The translations under genes and the position numbers were made by a program. The notes under the pieces are model-generated. The model made no database searches. It saw only the letters and a list, made by a program, of their open reading frames with translations, and was not told where the DNA came from. A stretch of DNA of 64,000 bases from Favolaschia claudopus (Eukaryota; Basidiomycota; Agaricomycetes; Agaricales; Mycenaceae): NCBI GenBank assembly GCA_037176885.1, contig JAWWNJ010000008.1, positions 2,604,001 to 2,668,000 of the forward strand, in the 5' to 3' direction. Within the stretch, counting starts at the first letter, position 1, and every line of letters starts with the position of its first letter. Positions 12,116 to 22,246 of this stretch are shown here, piece by piece.

Positions 12116-12529
12116 TTACGCCCCGGGAGCAATACTATTGTCCGCCAACCCACTGATCATCCACTTTCCATCCCTCTTCAAAAAGCTCCAAATACTAGCC
12201 GTACCAACATGATGGAGATCATCGTCGAAATAGAACTCGAAAGGCGTCCATGCCATCGCAATCTCGCACGCAGGGTCTATCATCACCGTGGGCTGGCCCA
12301 AGATAATTTCCGATAATTTTTGTGGGTGGTCGAATGGGATGCGCTCCACGACGGCAGTGAGATCCATGAACAACGGTTCGCCGTTGCGGAGGAGAGTCGC
12401 GCCGCCGGATGGGAGGACGGTGGAAAGCATCGTCTCTTTTTCCCGCCCTGCAATGCATCCGAGAAACTTTTCCGCTACTGCCAGCACCGCCAGCTGTTCT
12501 TTGGTGAATCCATCCTTGCTGTACTTCAT
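12116..12529 (-). CDS. SnoaL-like (NTF2-fold) protein, copy 1
   Basis: Single-exon gene for 137 residues starting MKYSKDGFTKEQ. Its length, the helical start (about residues 10-30), the block with RNGEPLF, and the Trp near the C-terminus (WSFLKRDGKWMISGLADN) suggest the cone-like NTF2/SnoaL fold used by small polyketide cyclase-like and ketosteroid isomerase-like proteins. A close paralog is at 56847-57257 on the opposite strand; the two share most residues, e.g. TMLSTVLPSGGATLLRNGEP. No catalytic role can be assigned. No signal peptide, so probably cytosolic. Confidence 0.75.
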   Translation of the reverse strand: MKYSKDGFTKEQLAVLAVAEKFLGCIAGREKETMLSTVLPSGGATLLRNGEPLFMDLTAVVERIPFDHPQKLSEIILGQPTVMIDPACEIAMAWTPFEFYFDDDLHHVGTASIWSFLKRDGKWMISGLADNSIAPGA

Positions 12530-13548
12530 GATATCTAATTATCATCAGAGGCGTCGAAACGGCTGTGGATGAACGAACCCGTAGAGTCGCGTTGCGTCAA
12601 GATAACAAGGCTCGACTGACCAGGACTGACCACGGTGGTGAAAGGGAAAAGTGGCAGGCGAGAAGCCGCTGTTTCAAGATACTTCCGGCAGCGTTTGAGG
12701 CTGTTCTCCCTGATCCGTACGCAGTCCTGGTTTTCTCATCTCCTTCTGACGGGCTTTTGACGCATACCGACCTTCGTTCTGCCGAAAATTCCGTAGGCTT
12801 TCCGTTTTCGCTTTCGGATGGCAACTGTATTCGCAGCGGGATGTGAGGATTCTGGGCTTCACAAGGAAAGTCTTCATTGTCAAACTATCATAAATGAAGG
12901 TAGGTTCAATGTGTCCGACAGCCGTCGGTATCCCTGCCTCAAAGGTTGACTATCAGGCTTGCTTTCTTATCAATCGAGATACTTACGATGCGCGACGCGT
13001 CGCGATTCGCGATCACGTTACCGTTGTGACTCAGCCTCCCATTCTCGAACGCTTTTTGCGACGAGAAGAAGCAAGAGAGCAAGCGCAACAGGGACAAGCG
13101 CATCGGCGCTCACTAAGTACCTTTTCTTTGGTTCAGGATGTATGTCCTTGGTTGATATCTGGTTAACGTTGTCAATAGCTCGGGACCACCCAAGACCCTA
13201 ATGGCATCTACGAAGCTTGCCATCATGTAAGCTCCAGGATCGCTTCAGATGTTGAACCTCGTACATGTGCACCACAAGCTAAATTAGTCTCAGTATGCTG
13301 CGCAGCGAGTTCGTTTCCACCGTTCGTCCAACGGCCGATTTCCCTCTCCGATTCTGACCTAATAGTAGCACCATCCATCCAGATGTCCATCGAGTTCGGA
13401 ATCAGATCCGACGCGAAGAAGGCATAGTATGCTAAAGATATCCAGCACAGGTACTCATATAAGTAAACTCGCGCCATCGCATTGTGGTGCCACGACAAAC
13501 TCCCACCAACTACTCCTCCCCTCACCACCACATTCACGCATACACACC
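12530..13548. other. Intergenic, no supported gene
   Basis: A plus-strand frame at 12894-13166 has a charged, Gln-rich helical stretch (EAREQAQQGQAH) but no recognised domain. The minus-strand frame at 13223-13702 overlaps the CipC-type gene and is a shadow. The last 100 bases hold the CipC-type promoter. Confidence 0.4.
13456..13463 (+). promoter_or_regulatory. TATA box of CipC-type gene 1
   Basis: CATATAAG about 86 bases upstream of the ATG at 13549; the second CipC-type gene has an equivalent box at similar distance. Confidence 0.45.
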
Positions 13549-14160
13549 ATGGGTTGGTTCGGCGACGACTCCGACGAGGCTCAGGCGTACAACCAGGTAA
13601 CACCCCACCCCTTCTCAGCGAGCCCACAGAATATTTAATATTCTGACAAAACTCATGATCATACATACAATAGGTAGCCGAGGCAGAGCAGCCCGAGCAC
13701 AAAGCCAGCTTGACCCACGAACTTATTGCCGCCGCTGCGTCCTACGAGGTTCGTCGTCGACTCCCCTCCATCGTTTCATCGCGGAATCGACGCGGATGCT
13801 AACACCGCCCTCAGGCCGCCAAGGCGTACGAAGAGCACTGCGCCGCGAACGGCCAGCCCGAGAGCCACGCAAAGGCAAAGGAAATCATGGCTGCTATCAC
13901 CGGCGCCATTGTCGATCGTACGATTGAGACCAAAGGCGTAAGTTGTCATCATCTCTTGTATAATAATTCTCATCGTGATGCTGAATCTGTGTGAATGTAG
14001 CTCGATTTCATCGATGCGGAGAAGGCTAAACACGATGGTAAGTACTCGATCCAATATATATTAACATTGCCCTGCAATTGAAGTTGCCAAATTCCCAATC
14101 TCAGCCAAGAAGCGGAACGAGGAATACGTCGCGCAGGGTTACGAGGATTCGGGGTATTGA
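13549..14160 (+). CDS. CipC-type protein (DUF3759 family), copy 1
   Basis: Predicted 112 residues, five exons: 13549-13596, 13674-13748, 13815-13937, 14001-14037, 14105-14160. It begins MGWFGDDSDEAQAYNQ and continues with the helical blocks HELIAAAASYEAAKAYEEHC and HAKAKEIMAAITGAIVDR that characterise CipC-like proteins, first described as concanamycin-induced in Aspergillus and since seen as strongly expressed stress or infection-associated small proteins. The molecular function is unknown. The paralog at 23948-24573 has the same exon order, with exons 1, 3 and 4 of identical length (48, 123, 37). The lectin copy B starts converging about 545 bases downstream. Confidence 0.9.
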
Positions 14161-14704
14161 TTGCGATTTCAGGGTGCGGTCGATAAAGGACCTAAGGATA
14201 AGGATAAGGAATAAGTAGTCTTGATATATGTACGAAGAAAGTAGAAGCTCATATGGTATGAAATGAAAGATATGGCCAGTAGGGTTTCGTAAGTTTCGGG
14301 GTGTTCTTAGACGAACGGGTTGGGTCTGACGGGATTTAGTTCAGATCTCACTTTGCTGGTGATGCCGTTGAGAACTCTGCGATTTTGCCTGGGGAATCAG
14401 AAGGAAGCTCGGAAGACAAGTAGTGACTGCAATTTGGCCAGGTGTACATACCCGCCTATCGTTCAATAGTGACTGACATTTTGCGCAGATGAGAATTCTG
14501 ACTGTTGATGACGATGTTGTCCGATATGCATGTAGGTAACTCTGGATTCTCGTCAGAGATCTGTTTGCAATTGTCTCTGTTTACGTTTCGGAATTTGTTC
14601 GCAGAACGCAGCGGGACGCGATAGGAGGTACCAGATAAATTCATTGAATAGTCGTTAAAATGGGACATGCAGGGCATTTACGCGAGACAATGCAAGGAAA
14701 ATCC
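14161..14704. other. Convergent 3' flanks
   Basis: Between the stops of the CipC-type gene and lectin copy B. The region from about 14216 is part of the duplicated segment. A minus-strand frame at 14456-14677 matches a shorter one downstream of lectin copy A (about 6150-6250), which is probably flank rather than an extra exon because both lectin genes stop before it. Confidence 0.5.
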
Positions 14705-15488
14705 TCAAGCGTTGGCTGAGGAGAAATGTATCATTAGCCGATCCTAACGAAGCGGTTTAGTTTGGCAATCCCACTTACGAGTCACAGCAATAGTCCAGCC
14801 TTGTTCCAATTTGAGAGCTTCGTCGACTTGTACAAGAATAACCTAAATCAAACTCCATCTCAGCCACGTCTCATCGGATTTCTGATGATACACAGAAAAG
14901 AAACCGAAATACAAATCCAGTAGAAAAAAGAGCGAAAAGAACGAACCGGAGCTATCGTGACACGACTTCCGGGGACAATCTTCCAAGACGTGAGCGCGTA
15001 CCCGCTATTCGCTTCAATAATCCTGTGCGGAGGGATATATGAGTTCTCTAACAATTCAATAATACTGGGAAAAAAACACGGATAAAAAAGGACATGCAGG
15101 TCTTACCTGACTGTTGTGTCAGGCGCATCCGAGATTGGTACGACCTTGAACGTTGCTGCAGCATCAATCTTGGAAGCCACGATCCCCGCGCCGTAAGGAT
15201 TCCCGCCGCATCGAGATGCTGGATAGGAAATGTATAGAGAGGTGTCTTGTCCGTTCCGCATGCGATATCCGTTGTGTTGAGGAATCAACAACCACTATAC
15301 GCATTTGTTTAGGTGTAATGAGGTAGAGGCTGTGAGAGACAGCTCACTTGCTGGTTAAGCTGGCTTTTGTATTCTCCGGGGTGAACAGAAATCGCGGTGC
15401 CTTCCCCCAACGGACCGTTGCCGACGAGGTTGAGATCGTAGCCTTGGAAGTCGGTGATATTAACAAAACCTGCGACTTTGACGGACAT
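14705..15488 (-). CDS. Ricin-B-like (beta-trefoil) lectin, copy B
   Basis: Predicted 159 residues, five exons: 15488-15348, 15294-15107, 15022-14947, 14842-14779, 14715-14705. The same design as copy A: an N-terminal repeat (VNITDFQGYDLNLVGNGP, LGEGTAISVHPGE), the LNQQW motif, the strongly conserved YPASRCGGNPYGAGIVASK block and a final NSGYALTSWKIVPGSRVTI repeat. Exon 1 is two codons shorter than in copy A. Both reading frames are intact, with mainly conservative differences, so both are probably functional. Upstream lies the divergent decayed gene at 15566, sharing a 77-base intergenic promoter. Confidence 0.8.
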
Positions 15489-15565
15489 GTTTGTAGAGGT
15501 AGAGCGAGAGTAGATTGAGGTGGGCTTTTATTGTTCCTTGTGACAGTGGCTGCGAAACATTCGCG

Positions 15566-16025
15566 ATGTCAGCCTCCGCAACTGTTCAAGCGCCGGTTCC
15601 AAGAGACCTGTCACCTGTGAAGAAATTTGCATATGAATGTTTCAACTTTGACATACCTTATGCTGAATCATTGAAGACGGCGTGGAGGTTCAAGGATTTC
15701 ATATTGGATCGGATTCACGGAAAATATCGGATACCGGACAAGACTGGTCATGCAGAATTTGGAGAAAAGAACATCTGTAGATCCGTCATTGTTGAACAGG
15801 CAGTTCAATGGTGCGATAATTGAAGCTTCGAGATCGCAAGAAGCTCAGGCAACGAAAAAGACTCATAGCACACGGTGTACTAAGTACTTCAAGTGGTATT
15901 TGAAGTAAGCAGCCGGCGCAATCAAGAAGCCGGAGGCGAAGAGTGCAGCCAGTATCAAGGCGGAATTCCGTAGCTTGAGTGAGCACAGCGAGGGGGATTA
16001 CGAACTCAGCAAGAGAAACGGGTGA
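15566..16025 (+). pseudogene. Decayed partner gene of lectin copy B
   Basis: The ATG at 15566 opens 85 codons (MSASATVQAPVPRDL.., FAYECFNFDIPYAES) up to a stop at 15821-15823. Relative to copy A, 5 bases are missing near 15790-15805, which shifts the frame and creates that stop. In the shifted frame the match resumes (SRSQEAQA), and after a possible intron (acceptor near 15912) an exon encoding AGAIKKPEAKSAASIK ends with a stop at 16023-16025. The original product thus probably had at least two exons and about 130 residues. The family is not recognised. The 85-codon frame could still be expressed as a truncated protein. Confidence 0.5.
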
Positions 16026-16057
16026 TCGACACGATGGTGGCAGAGAACAGAGCAGTA

Positions 16058-16071
16058 AACCCTAACCCTAG
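16058..16071 (+). repeat. Short telomere-like repeat
   Basis: AACCCTAACCCTAG: two units of the CCCTAA telomere motif used by basidiomycetes, at the right edge of duplication copy B and 207 bp left of the MITE. Two units can arise by chance. Confidence 0.4.
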
Positions 16072-16277
16072 CTATCATCACCTTCAAATCAACATCAAGA
16101 TTCAACAAGCGACAACACAGCACTTCTTCCTCTCAACTCCCATGTCATCTTCTACTCGACTCAATCTATCATCAAAATACTCCCGAAAAAAACTGTGGAT
16201 GGTCAAATTCAAATTCGTCGTCGCCAATCTGGTCCGGGCGATAGTGTTTTAAGTAAGTATTTCCACCAACGAGTCAC

Positions 16278-17030
16278 GGATTAATCTATTGAGAAGCCCG
16301 GTTTCCCGGAGAAACCCCTCAAATCAGAGAAACCCCAGGGGTTGGCTATTGAGAAACCCCATGAACGAATATTTCAAAGTGTCGGCATTTCGGCTGAGCG
16401 AATGATCCCTTGATGCAATCCATCAAACTATTTGTCTTGCCGTGCTCCCCGTTCTCATGCTTTCGCGTTCACTCTGGTCTATGGTGCTCAAAATTGCTTT
16501 CGTTTTTTCTGGAATTACAGCAAGCTGTGTTTAACCTGGATCTGCTCTCCTCACTAGCGGGCCGAGAATCGGCCGATCATACTACTTACACTCAGTTGCC
16601 AACACGTCGAATAGGTACGATTTATCTGTAGGTACATCGATGGCGAAGTCATTGATGTTACTACTGTATGTTTCGGACCGCCCGCAACTTTGTCGCCGTA
16701 AATTGATATATTTTGTTAAACACAATCTTTCTTTCAACTCGAGGTAATTTGAAGCATTGGGGGCGGGCCCAAGACGAAGAAACCTCGCTATATTCTCACA
16801 GAAAAATCTGTGGACACTGCTATTCCATTGAGTACGATATCATGCCCATGGCACTTCGGTGCTCCGTTTTCAACTCAGCCGCTGTCGCACCAAATGATCC
16901 TGCATCAGTTCCCATCACTTCATGCCGATGAGGCCGGCCAGTGGGTTTCTCGGGAAACCCGGGTGCCGAATAATTTTCGCAATTACGGCAGGGGCTTCTC
17001 CAGAAGCCGGGTTTCTCAATAGATTAATCC
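16278..17030. mobile_element. MITE with 9-bp target duplications (Mutator-like), 753 bp
   Basis: The ends are imperfect inverted repeats of about 40 bases; the outer 18 (GGATTAATCTATTGAGAA) are identical. A perfect 9-base direct repeat, ACGAGTCAC, flanks the element at 16269-16277 and 17031-17039. A 9-bp duplication with long terminal repeats suits the Mutator/MULE superfamily. Subterminal parts hold more copies of ATTGAGAAACCCC and a short palindrome of CCCGGTTTC type. No transposase is encoded. Confidence 0.88.
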
Positions 17031-17039
17031 ACGAGTCAC

Positions 17040-17367
17040 GACTCAGTCGGAACCTGCGTTGTTGATATAGTTGGAGTGTTGGAGTTGCAATGATATCTGA
17101 AATGCTTCCCGATGGCGCACATGGATTCAACACTTACTACATCTCTTATGCGTCCCTTCTGCGTCACTTTACAAGACATTTGAGAAGATCTCACATTTCA
17201 AATCCATCATCCCTAATTGTTTCCCGATCATTCAAGTGCAACTCCATCCACTTTGATGTCTCGCACCTCCACAAATTTGTGGGGCTTCAGCTCCTATCCT
17301 CAAGTTTGTTCGCTTCTACCGTTTTGTCGCTTGTTCTTATCCTGCTTTCACAATCCGCAGTACACTC
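17040..17367 (+). other. Probable 5' region of the membrane-protein gene
   Basis: Pyrimidine-rich sequence with open frames reaching towards 17368. A hydrophobic stretch (SLFASTVLSLVLILLSQSA) in another frame could be a signal peptide on an upstream exon beginning near 17257, but I could not join it to the main exon convincingly. Confidence 0.35.
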
Positions 17368-18482
17368 ATGGCTTTTTCGCTTGGAACTTCACATACGTCA
17401 GTCGCGCACGCTGCATATCCTGAAGAACGGGGTTTAATTCGTTCCAGTCGCAGTCTCAGTTTGTCGCTGGCATCTTTCCCAGAAATGCCCACTTTAGCTT
17501 CCTCTTCGTTCTCGAGTTTAACAGTGTCGATGCCGTCGCCGAGTGATTCGCAGCTTTCTTCAATGCCGACGAAACGGTCTTCCACTTTGAGTACCAGTGT
17601 ACTGGTACCCTCCTCTTCGACACCTCCCAACATCTCCCCTGAAGTTCCGACATCGTCTTCACTGACTCCGGTGTTATCTTCCGCAGCTGCCAGCTCGGAT
17701 ATTATCGACGATGAAGTACCGAGTATCGATGGTTCTACAACGGACGTCGAAACTATCATCATCATTGACGATACTCTTACAGTAACCAACACCCATCTCG
17801 CTAGCGCCTCCAGTATGCCGAGCTCTCAGGCCGTGGGCGCCGCATCCAATTCAGGTTCCCCATCGTGCGTAGCATATCATTCTGGTTCAATCATCCTCCT
17901 CATCATCGACACAGATTCTTCGAAAACCGCGCTGCAATAGCAGGCGTATTCACCGCCGTAGGGCTCGTCCTCCTCATCCCCCTCCTACTCATCCTGCGCT
18001 GCCTCTCGAGGCGCCGCCGCCAACAACGACTCGACCGCGAAATGGACGAGGTATCCGCCGTCCCTGCTTCCGTCCGTGCCTTCCTCGAAGACGACGACGA
18101 AGCCTCGGTGGATTTCAGTTCCCCTGGATCTCATTCATATGAGAATGAATTCAGCGCGACTTCGCATGGGAGCTGCGCGCAGCCTTCACTGAGCACCGCG
18201 CCGTGCTTTCATCCCGGCTGGGGGATCCCATCCACTGGCAATCAACAGTACAATTCCGATGCATACCCGACAGCGCCTCCTCCCATCTATCAGAGGTTTT
18301 CACTCGGTCCCAATGGGGAACCTCAGATTGTATCTCAATCGCATCGCGCTAAGGTTTATCAGACACCGCCTACGTCTGAGCGCGCACGAAGACCTTCGCA
18401 CTCCGCGGTCATTGTCTATAATGATTCTCCCGATGCAGCGCCGAGACCTGGGGACTATTTGTCGAGATATAATATCGAATGA
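17368..18482 (+). CDS. Ser/Thr-rich single-pass membrane protein
   Basis: Predicted 354 residues from two exons, 17368-17864 and 17915-18482. The N-terminal half (about residues 20-160) is Ser/Thr/Pro-rich, as in heavily O-mannosylated ectodomains of fungal surface sensors. One transmembrane helix follows (GVFTAVGLVLLIPLLLILRC, about residues 176-195), then basic stop-transfer residues (RRRRQQR) and an acidic to polar cytoplasmic tail ending SRYNIE. It resembles the mid-length TM-anchored mucin-like proteins common in agaricomycetes, and no enzymatic domain is visible. The start is uncertain: the first in-frame ATG is used, but a signal peptide probably lies on an upstream exon. Confidence 0.65.
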
Positions 18483-19461
18483 GGAGAGATTCATGCAAGA
18501 AAGGTGAGGTCTATCTTTCATTCTGAGCATGCGTTAATCAAGTTAACCCACCCAAGGTTTTGAATCAGTAGTGAAGGTTGATTGTATTATCTTTATGTAC
18601 AGTATAACAGCAATATCAAATTTAAATTGGCACGCCAAAAGGCTTTCGAGGACACTCTGACTGCGCATCCTGCCTCACCCATTTTCATTCCTCAAATGAA
18701 TTCGTATCACCACTCGCTTTACCCTGCTGCTGTGAAGATCTGCGGACGTTGGGCATGGAGCCATCTCTCGTTGGATACATATGGATAACTTGGGTATTAG
18801 AGAGAATGACGAGGTTCGACTCCTCGCGTTGGAATGGAAGTTGTATGAGAGTCTTTTTTTCACCCGCTTTGGCTGCCTCTGGGATCGACTAGAATTTATG
18901 AACAGCACTTCCCCTGCTCGCAGGCTATCATCACTAAATTTACGATGCGCAGCTGGGGATTCTTCACGCGTTTCGGGCCTTTGGTCTCCTCTCTCCCCTA
19001 TATAATAGTACGTCTTCCTGGGCCATGGTGACGACGGCATTCAACCAATGTCTCTATCATAGTTCAAACGAAGCCTGAACCACAAATATTAATGCTGGGT
19101 TGGAGATACATTATACTCGCACGGCTTACAGCCTGAGTCTGAACAGCGAGTTTACGAACGATAAACATGTACGGGCCGCGGCCGCTTTCCTACTTTGTAC
19201 TTAAGCATTCTGCGTGGTTCTGCTTTTCATTCGGATTGAATCTACCTGCATACATATTGACTCGATTGGTGCGGATAAGGCCAAGAAAGATAGTGAGTGC
19301 TCCGAGTAATTCAATCTTCGAACATTGGTTCGATTTGTTTTCAACATGCCGATTATGCCGGGCATCAAAACCCGGTGATGGCCTTTACCACGACCTCCCA
19401 CGTAAATCATCTTGCACCCGTACCACGAGGACGAAATCTACAAGTCTGCGGTCGAGATCCA
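18483..19461. other. Intergenic, no supported gene
   Basis: Short frames only. The frame of the following F-box gene is open upstream to another ATG at 19378, but the F-box begins just after 19462. Confidence 0.45.
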
Positions 19462-20765
19462 ATGGCATCTCTTCCTGACCTTCCAAACGAGCTACTCCTT
19501 GAACTCGCTACATACCATTCCCTACTGTATATCGGAATCGACGCTGTCATTCACGGCGAGCTGCGCGAAAAGTATGGAGGCGACCTTGTTATTCGATCTT
19601 TGTCACAAACTTGTCGACGACTACGCCACGTATTTCTTCCGATCCTCTTCAGTCGAGTCCATGCCCTCCTCACCTGGCGTAATCTTCCATTGATGCTATC
19701 GAGGCCCATACTGGGCTTTCACACCAACATCCTCGAGGACCGGATGATTGGCATTCGGGACACCCCATATGTGGTACCTCTAATTCGGTAGGTTTACCGT
19801 TTCGCCCCCATCTCTTTGCGTGGCCCAATCATATATTATGTATCTCTAAATCCAGGTCATTATCGGTCACTCTAGAAGAGTGCCGGTATCGCTGGCAACC
19901 AATCGCAGAATTCATACAAGTTCTAGGTCTTTTACCAGATCTCGAGAATCTTACGATCATCGACCCACACCTGGAAGCTATTCCCTTTCTCATCTCTGCA
20001 TGTGAGGGGAGAACCTTCCCTTCCGTGCTCACTCTGGCGATTGACAATGTTCTGGGGCCGATCATTCCTTGTTTCCCGAACGTCCGAGTCTTGACGTCGG
20101 CAGGGGGTGGTCATAATTGTCTGCTTGAATCACTCAGAGGGAAGTGCGAACAGATTTCAACCATCAAAAATATGGATCTGTATCCAGGAACTGTGGAACG
20201 TACGGTGTTTTCTTCCAGCTACACGAAAGCGTCTGTTAATGACTGCTGCCCAGTTCTTCGCGATGCGATTTCGAACGTTCGATGTATTGAAATATGGGAC
20301 AACAAGCGCCTCGTGAGTACATGATTCATTTCAATGACTTGCATCGAAATCTCTTTGTTCCCAGGAAGTGGGCACTTTGAATTTGTTGCAAGACATGGAT
20401 GCACTCACTGAGCTGCGATACCGATATCAAGCTTGGAACTACGACTGTATACCCAGGGAAATAGACATATCCGCCGCTAGACGCGTCCTTCGTTCGTCGA
20501 AGGCAGTTGGGGTGAAAACGCTTCGCCTCCAAGTCCTCGACTCTTCTGTGCTGTTGCATGAGCAGGTGATACTTGTGCGGTAGCCGTAGTCCTGTGAACC
20601 ATAGGATAATCATCAATCATCTATGTATGACCCACGTGGAGTTCATTCTCAACTTCTTTTGAGATTTACTGTGCGTGTTCAAAGTTAGTATCATTGCTTC
20701 AGGTTGAGTTTCTGGAATACTATTCGAGCTTGCCACAGCTAGGTTTCTTCTTCGACGAGGAATGA
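19462..20765 (+). CDS. F-box-like protein 1
   Basis: Predicted 348 residues, four exons: 19462-19787, 19856-20312, 20365-20565, 20703-20765. The protein starts MASLPDLPNELLLELATY, an F-box-type beginning where LPxELLxxI binds Skp1 in SCF ubiquitin ligases. The second F-box helix region continues with SLSQTCRRLRHVFLPILFSRV. The rest is leucine-rich-repeat-like (LGLLPDLENLTIIDPHLEAI), expected to bind a substrate. The last exon (VEFLEYYSSLPQL) is reached over a 137-base intron, longer than the others, so it is the least certain part. An in-frame ATG at 19378 would add 28 residues. Confidence 0.7.
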
Positions 20766-21333
20766 ACGGTCGACCGGTTGAATCGCGCAATCATCTAAAG
20801 GAACATTGCTGTTTCGAGGTTAGGACGCTGAAAGAGATATTGATATTTACGGCGGCCAGCCCTTGCCAAGGCTTTCCATGTATCGCGCGAGTACTACCAA
20901 GCTTCGTAAACTGTACATTCTGAAAATATCTCCCGCCGTCAATGATCAGATGAACGTCAGTAACTAAAATTCGGTCCAGATCGCAAGATGCAAACGGGCA
21001 ACAATCTCCTCCCTGTGAAATTGGGAGGGCGGTTACTTGTTTAATGGGCATGTTAAATCACGGTAGTCATCTCAATTTAGAGGGCCTGCGTTGAACTGTG
21101 CAGTCTATTCAATGCTGATGATTTCGAGCGCTGTTCTTCAAAGAGTACAAACATCTTGTGAGAACAATGGGCGCCAGACTAGTTGGGAATCATGGAGGAG
21201 AGAAATCTGCGCACGGGCATAGGGAACCAGGGAATATTTGGGAAAATTTTAGTGGTGAGTGGGTATAAAAGACCAGCTGTTCGAAAAGTGAAAACCAAGT
21301 CACTCTTGCAAGTCAGACTGCTCTCGAACGAAA
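20766..21333. other. Decayed sequence and promoter
   Basis: Frames at 20791-21051 contain pieces that look like an F-box protein C-terminus (RASTTKLRKLYILKI) but are interrupted by stops. The 3' part is the promoter of the next gene. Confidence 0.35.
21264..21270 (+). promoter_or_regulatory. TATA box of the secreted protein gene
   Basis: TATAAAA 64-70 bases upstream of the ATG at 21334. Confidence 0.6.
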
Positions 21334-21967
21334 ATGAAGTTTACTGCTGCTTTCCTCGCTCTCATCCCTCTTGTTGCGGCGATTCCGCCTGTCTTCGAAC
21401 GCTCGGCGGACGTGGTCGATGCGTCCAACAGCACTCAGGTGATAGTTCAATTTCTATTTGCCGTGGCTTCGGATTTGTTTCTGACATTTTTGCGTTGTAG
21501 CTGGAAGCTAGAATTCAAGGCAACGTGTTAGTCTTTTCCTTCATAGTTATTTCTGAAAATCTCATATGGCTTGATTTCCAGCTTTGTCTGCGTCGATGCA
21601 GGCTTCACCGGTAACTGTGGTGTCTTCCACGGAGCAAGCGGCCAGTGCATCAGCTTTGGTCCCGACTTCAACGACGATATTTCCGCCGTTGGTCCAGACT
21701 CGGGCCAGGACTGCTTCTTCTTCATGTACGTTTCTATTGTCGAGTACTGGCGGGCCTAGCATGGTTATAATATCCATAATACAGCGACGGAGACTGTTTG
21801 GGTGCGCAGCTGGGACCCATTCGTAACCCTGGGATTCCCAATTTGAATGTTCCCCCGAACGTTCAGTTCAATGACCAAATTTCTTCGTTCAAGTAAGTCG
21901 TCACGGTCATGAGTAAATAATATATATTGGCCTGTGTTGAACGGTTGTTAGATGCTTCTTCGGGTAA
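21334..21967 (+). CDS. Small secreted cysteine-containing protein
   Basis: Predicted 132 residues, five exons: 21334-21438, 21501-21526, 21582-21725, 21785-21892, 21952-21967. It has a clear signal peptide (MKFTAAFLALIPLVAA), a short propeptide-like stretch, then a compact domain with six Cys (CVDAGFTGNC, GQCISF, QDCFFF, GDCLGA and the final KCFFG). The spacing and the ISSFKC ending are reminiscent of small secreted beta/gamma-crystallin-like folds, but that is a guess. Such proteins are often strongly expressed and species-restricted. A TATA box and short leader suggest regulated high expression. Confidence 0.8.
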
Positions 21968-22246
21968 ATGGCTAGACACGGTCACCGCTTGGCCACCGCA
22001 GCGAATGATTCATGAAGCTGGGTCCCGAATGCTCTTAGTATCGAGTTTCTCACTGTACAGAATGTTATATGTTTTTTTGGTGAATGATACTGCTATCTCG
22101 CCAGTTGGCGAGCCCGCAAGTTAAGTACTGTATTTCCGTGACACAAAATTCAACTCGAACCGTGGGAAATTTATGCCGCGGCAACGAATGGTTGTCATGA
22201 CTCCGACTCTTCTCATTTCCCAACCACCACGTCCTACCGCGTCGGT

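Larger units (their letters stand above)
14200..16046. repeat. Segmental duplication, copy B
   Basis: Collinear with 5900-7682. It contains lectin copy B and the second decayed partner gene, and lies directly after the CipC-type gene. Confidence 0.8.

Noticed and set aside
17337..17792. 151-codon minus-strand frame
   Set aside because: Complement of the Ser/Thr-rich exon; its acidic composition is the mirror of Ser codons.
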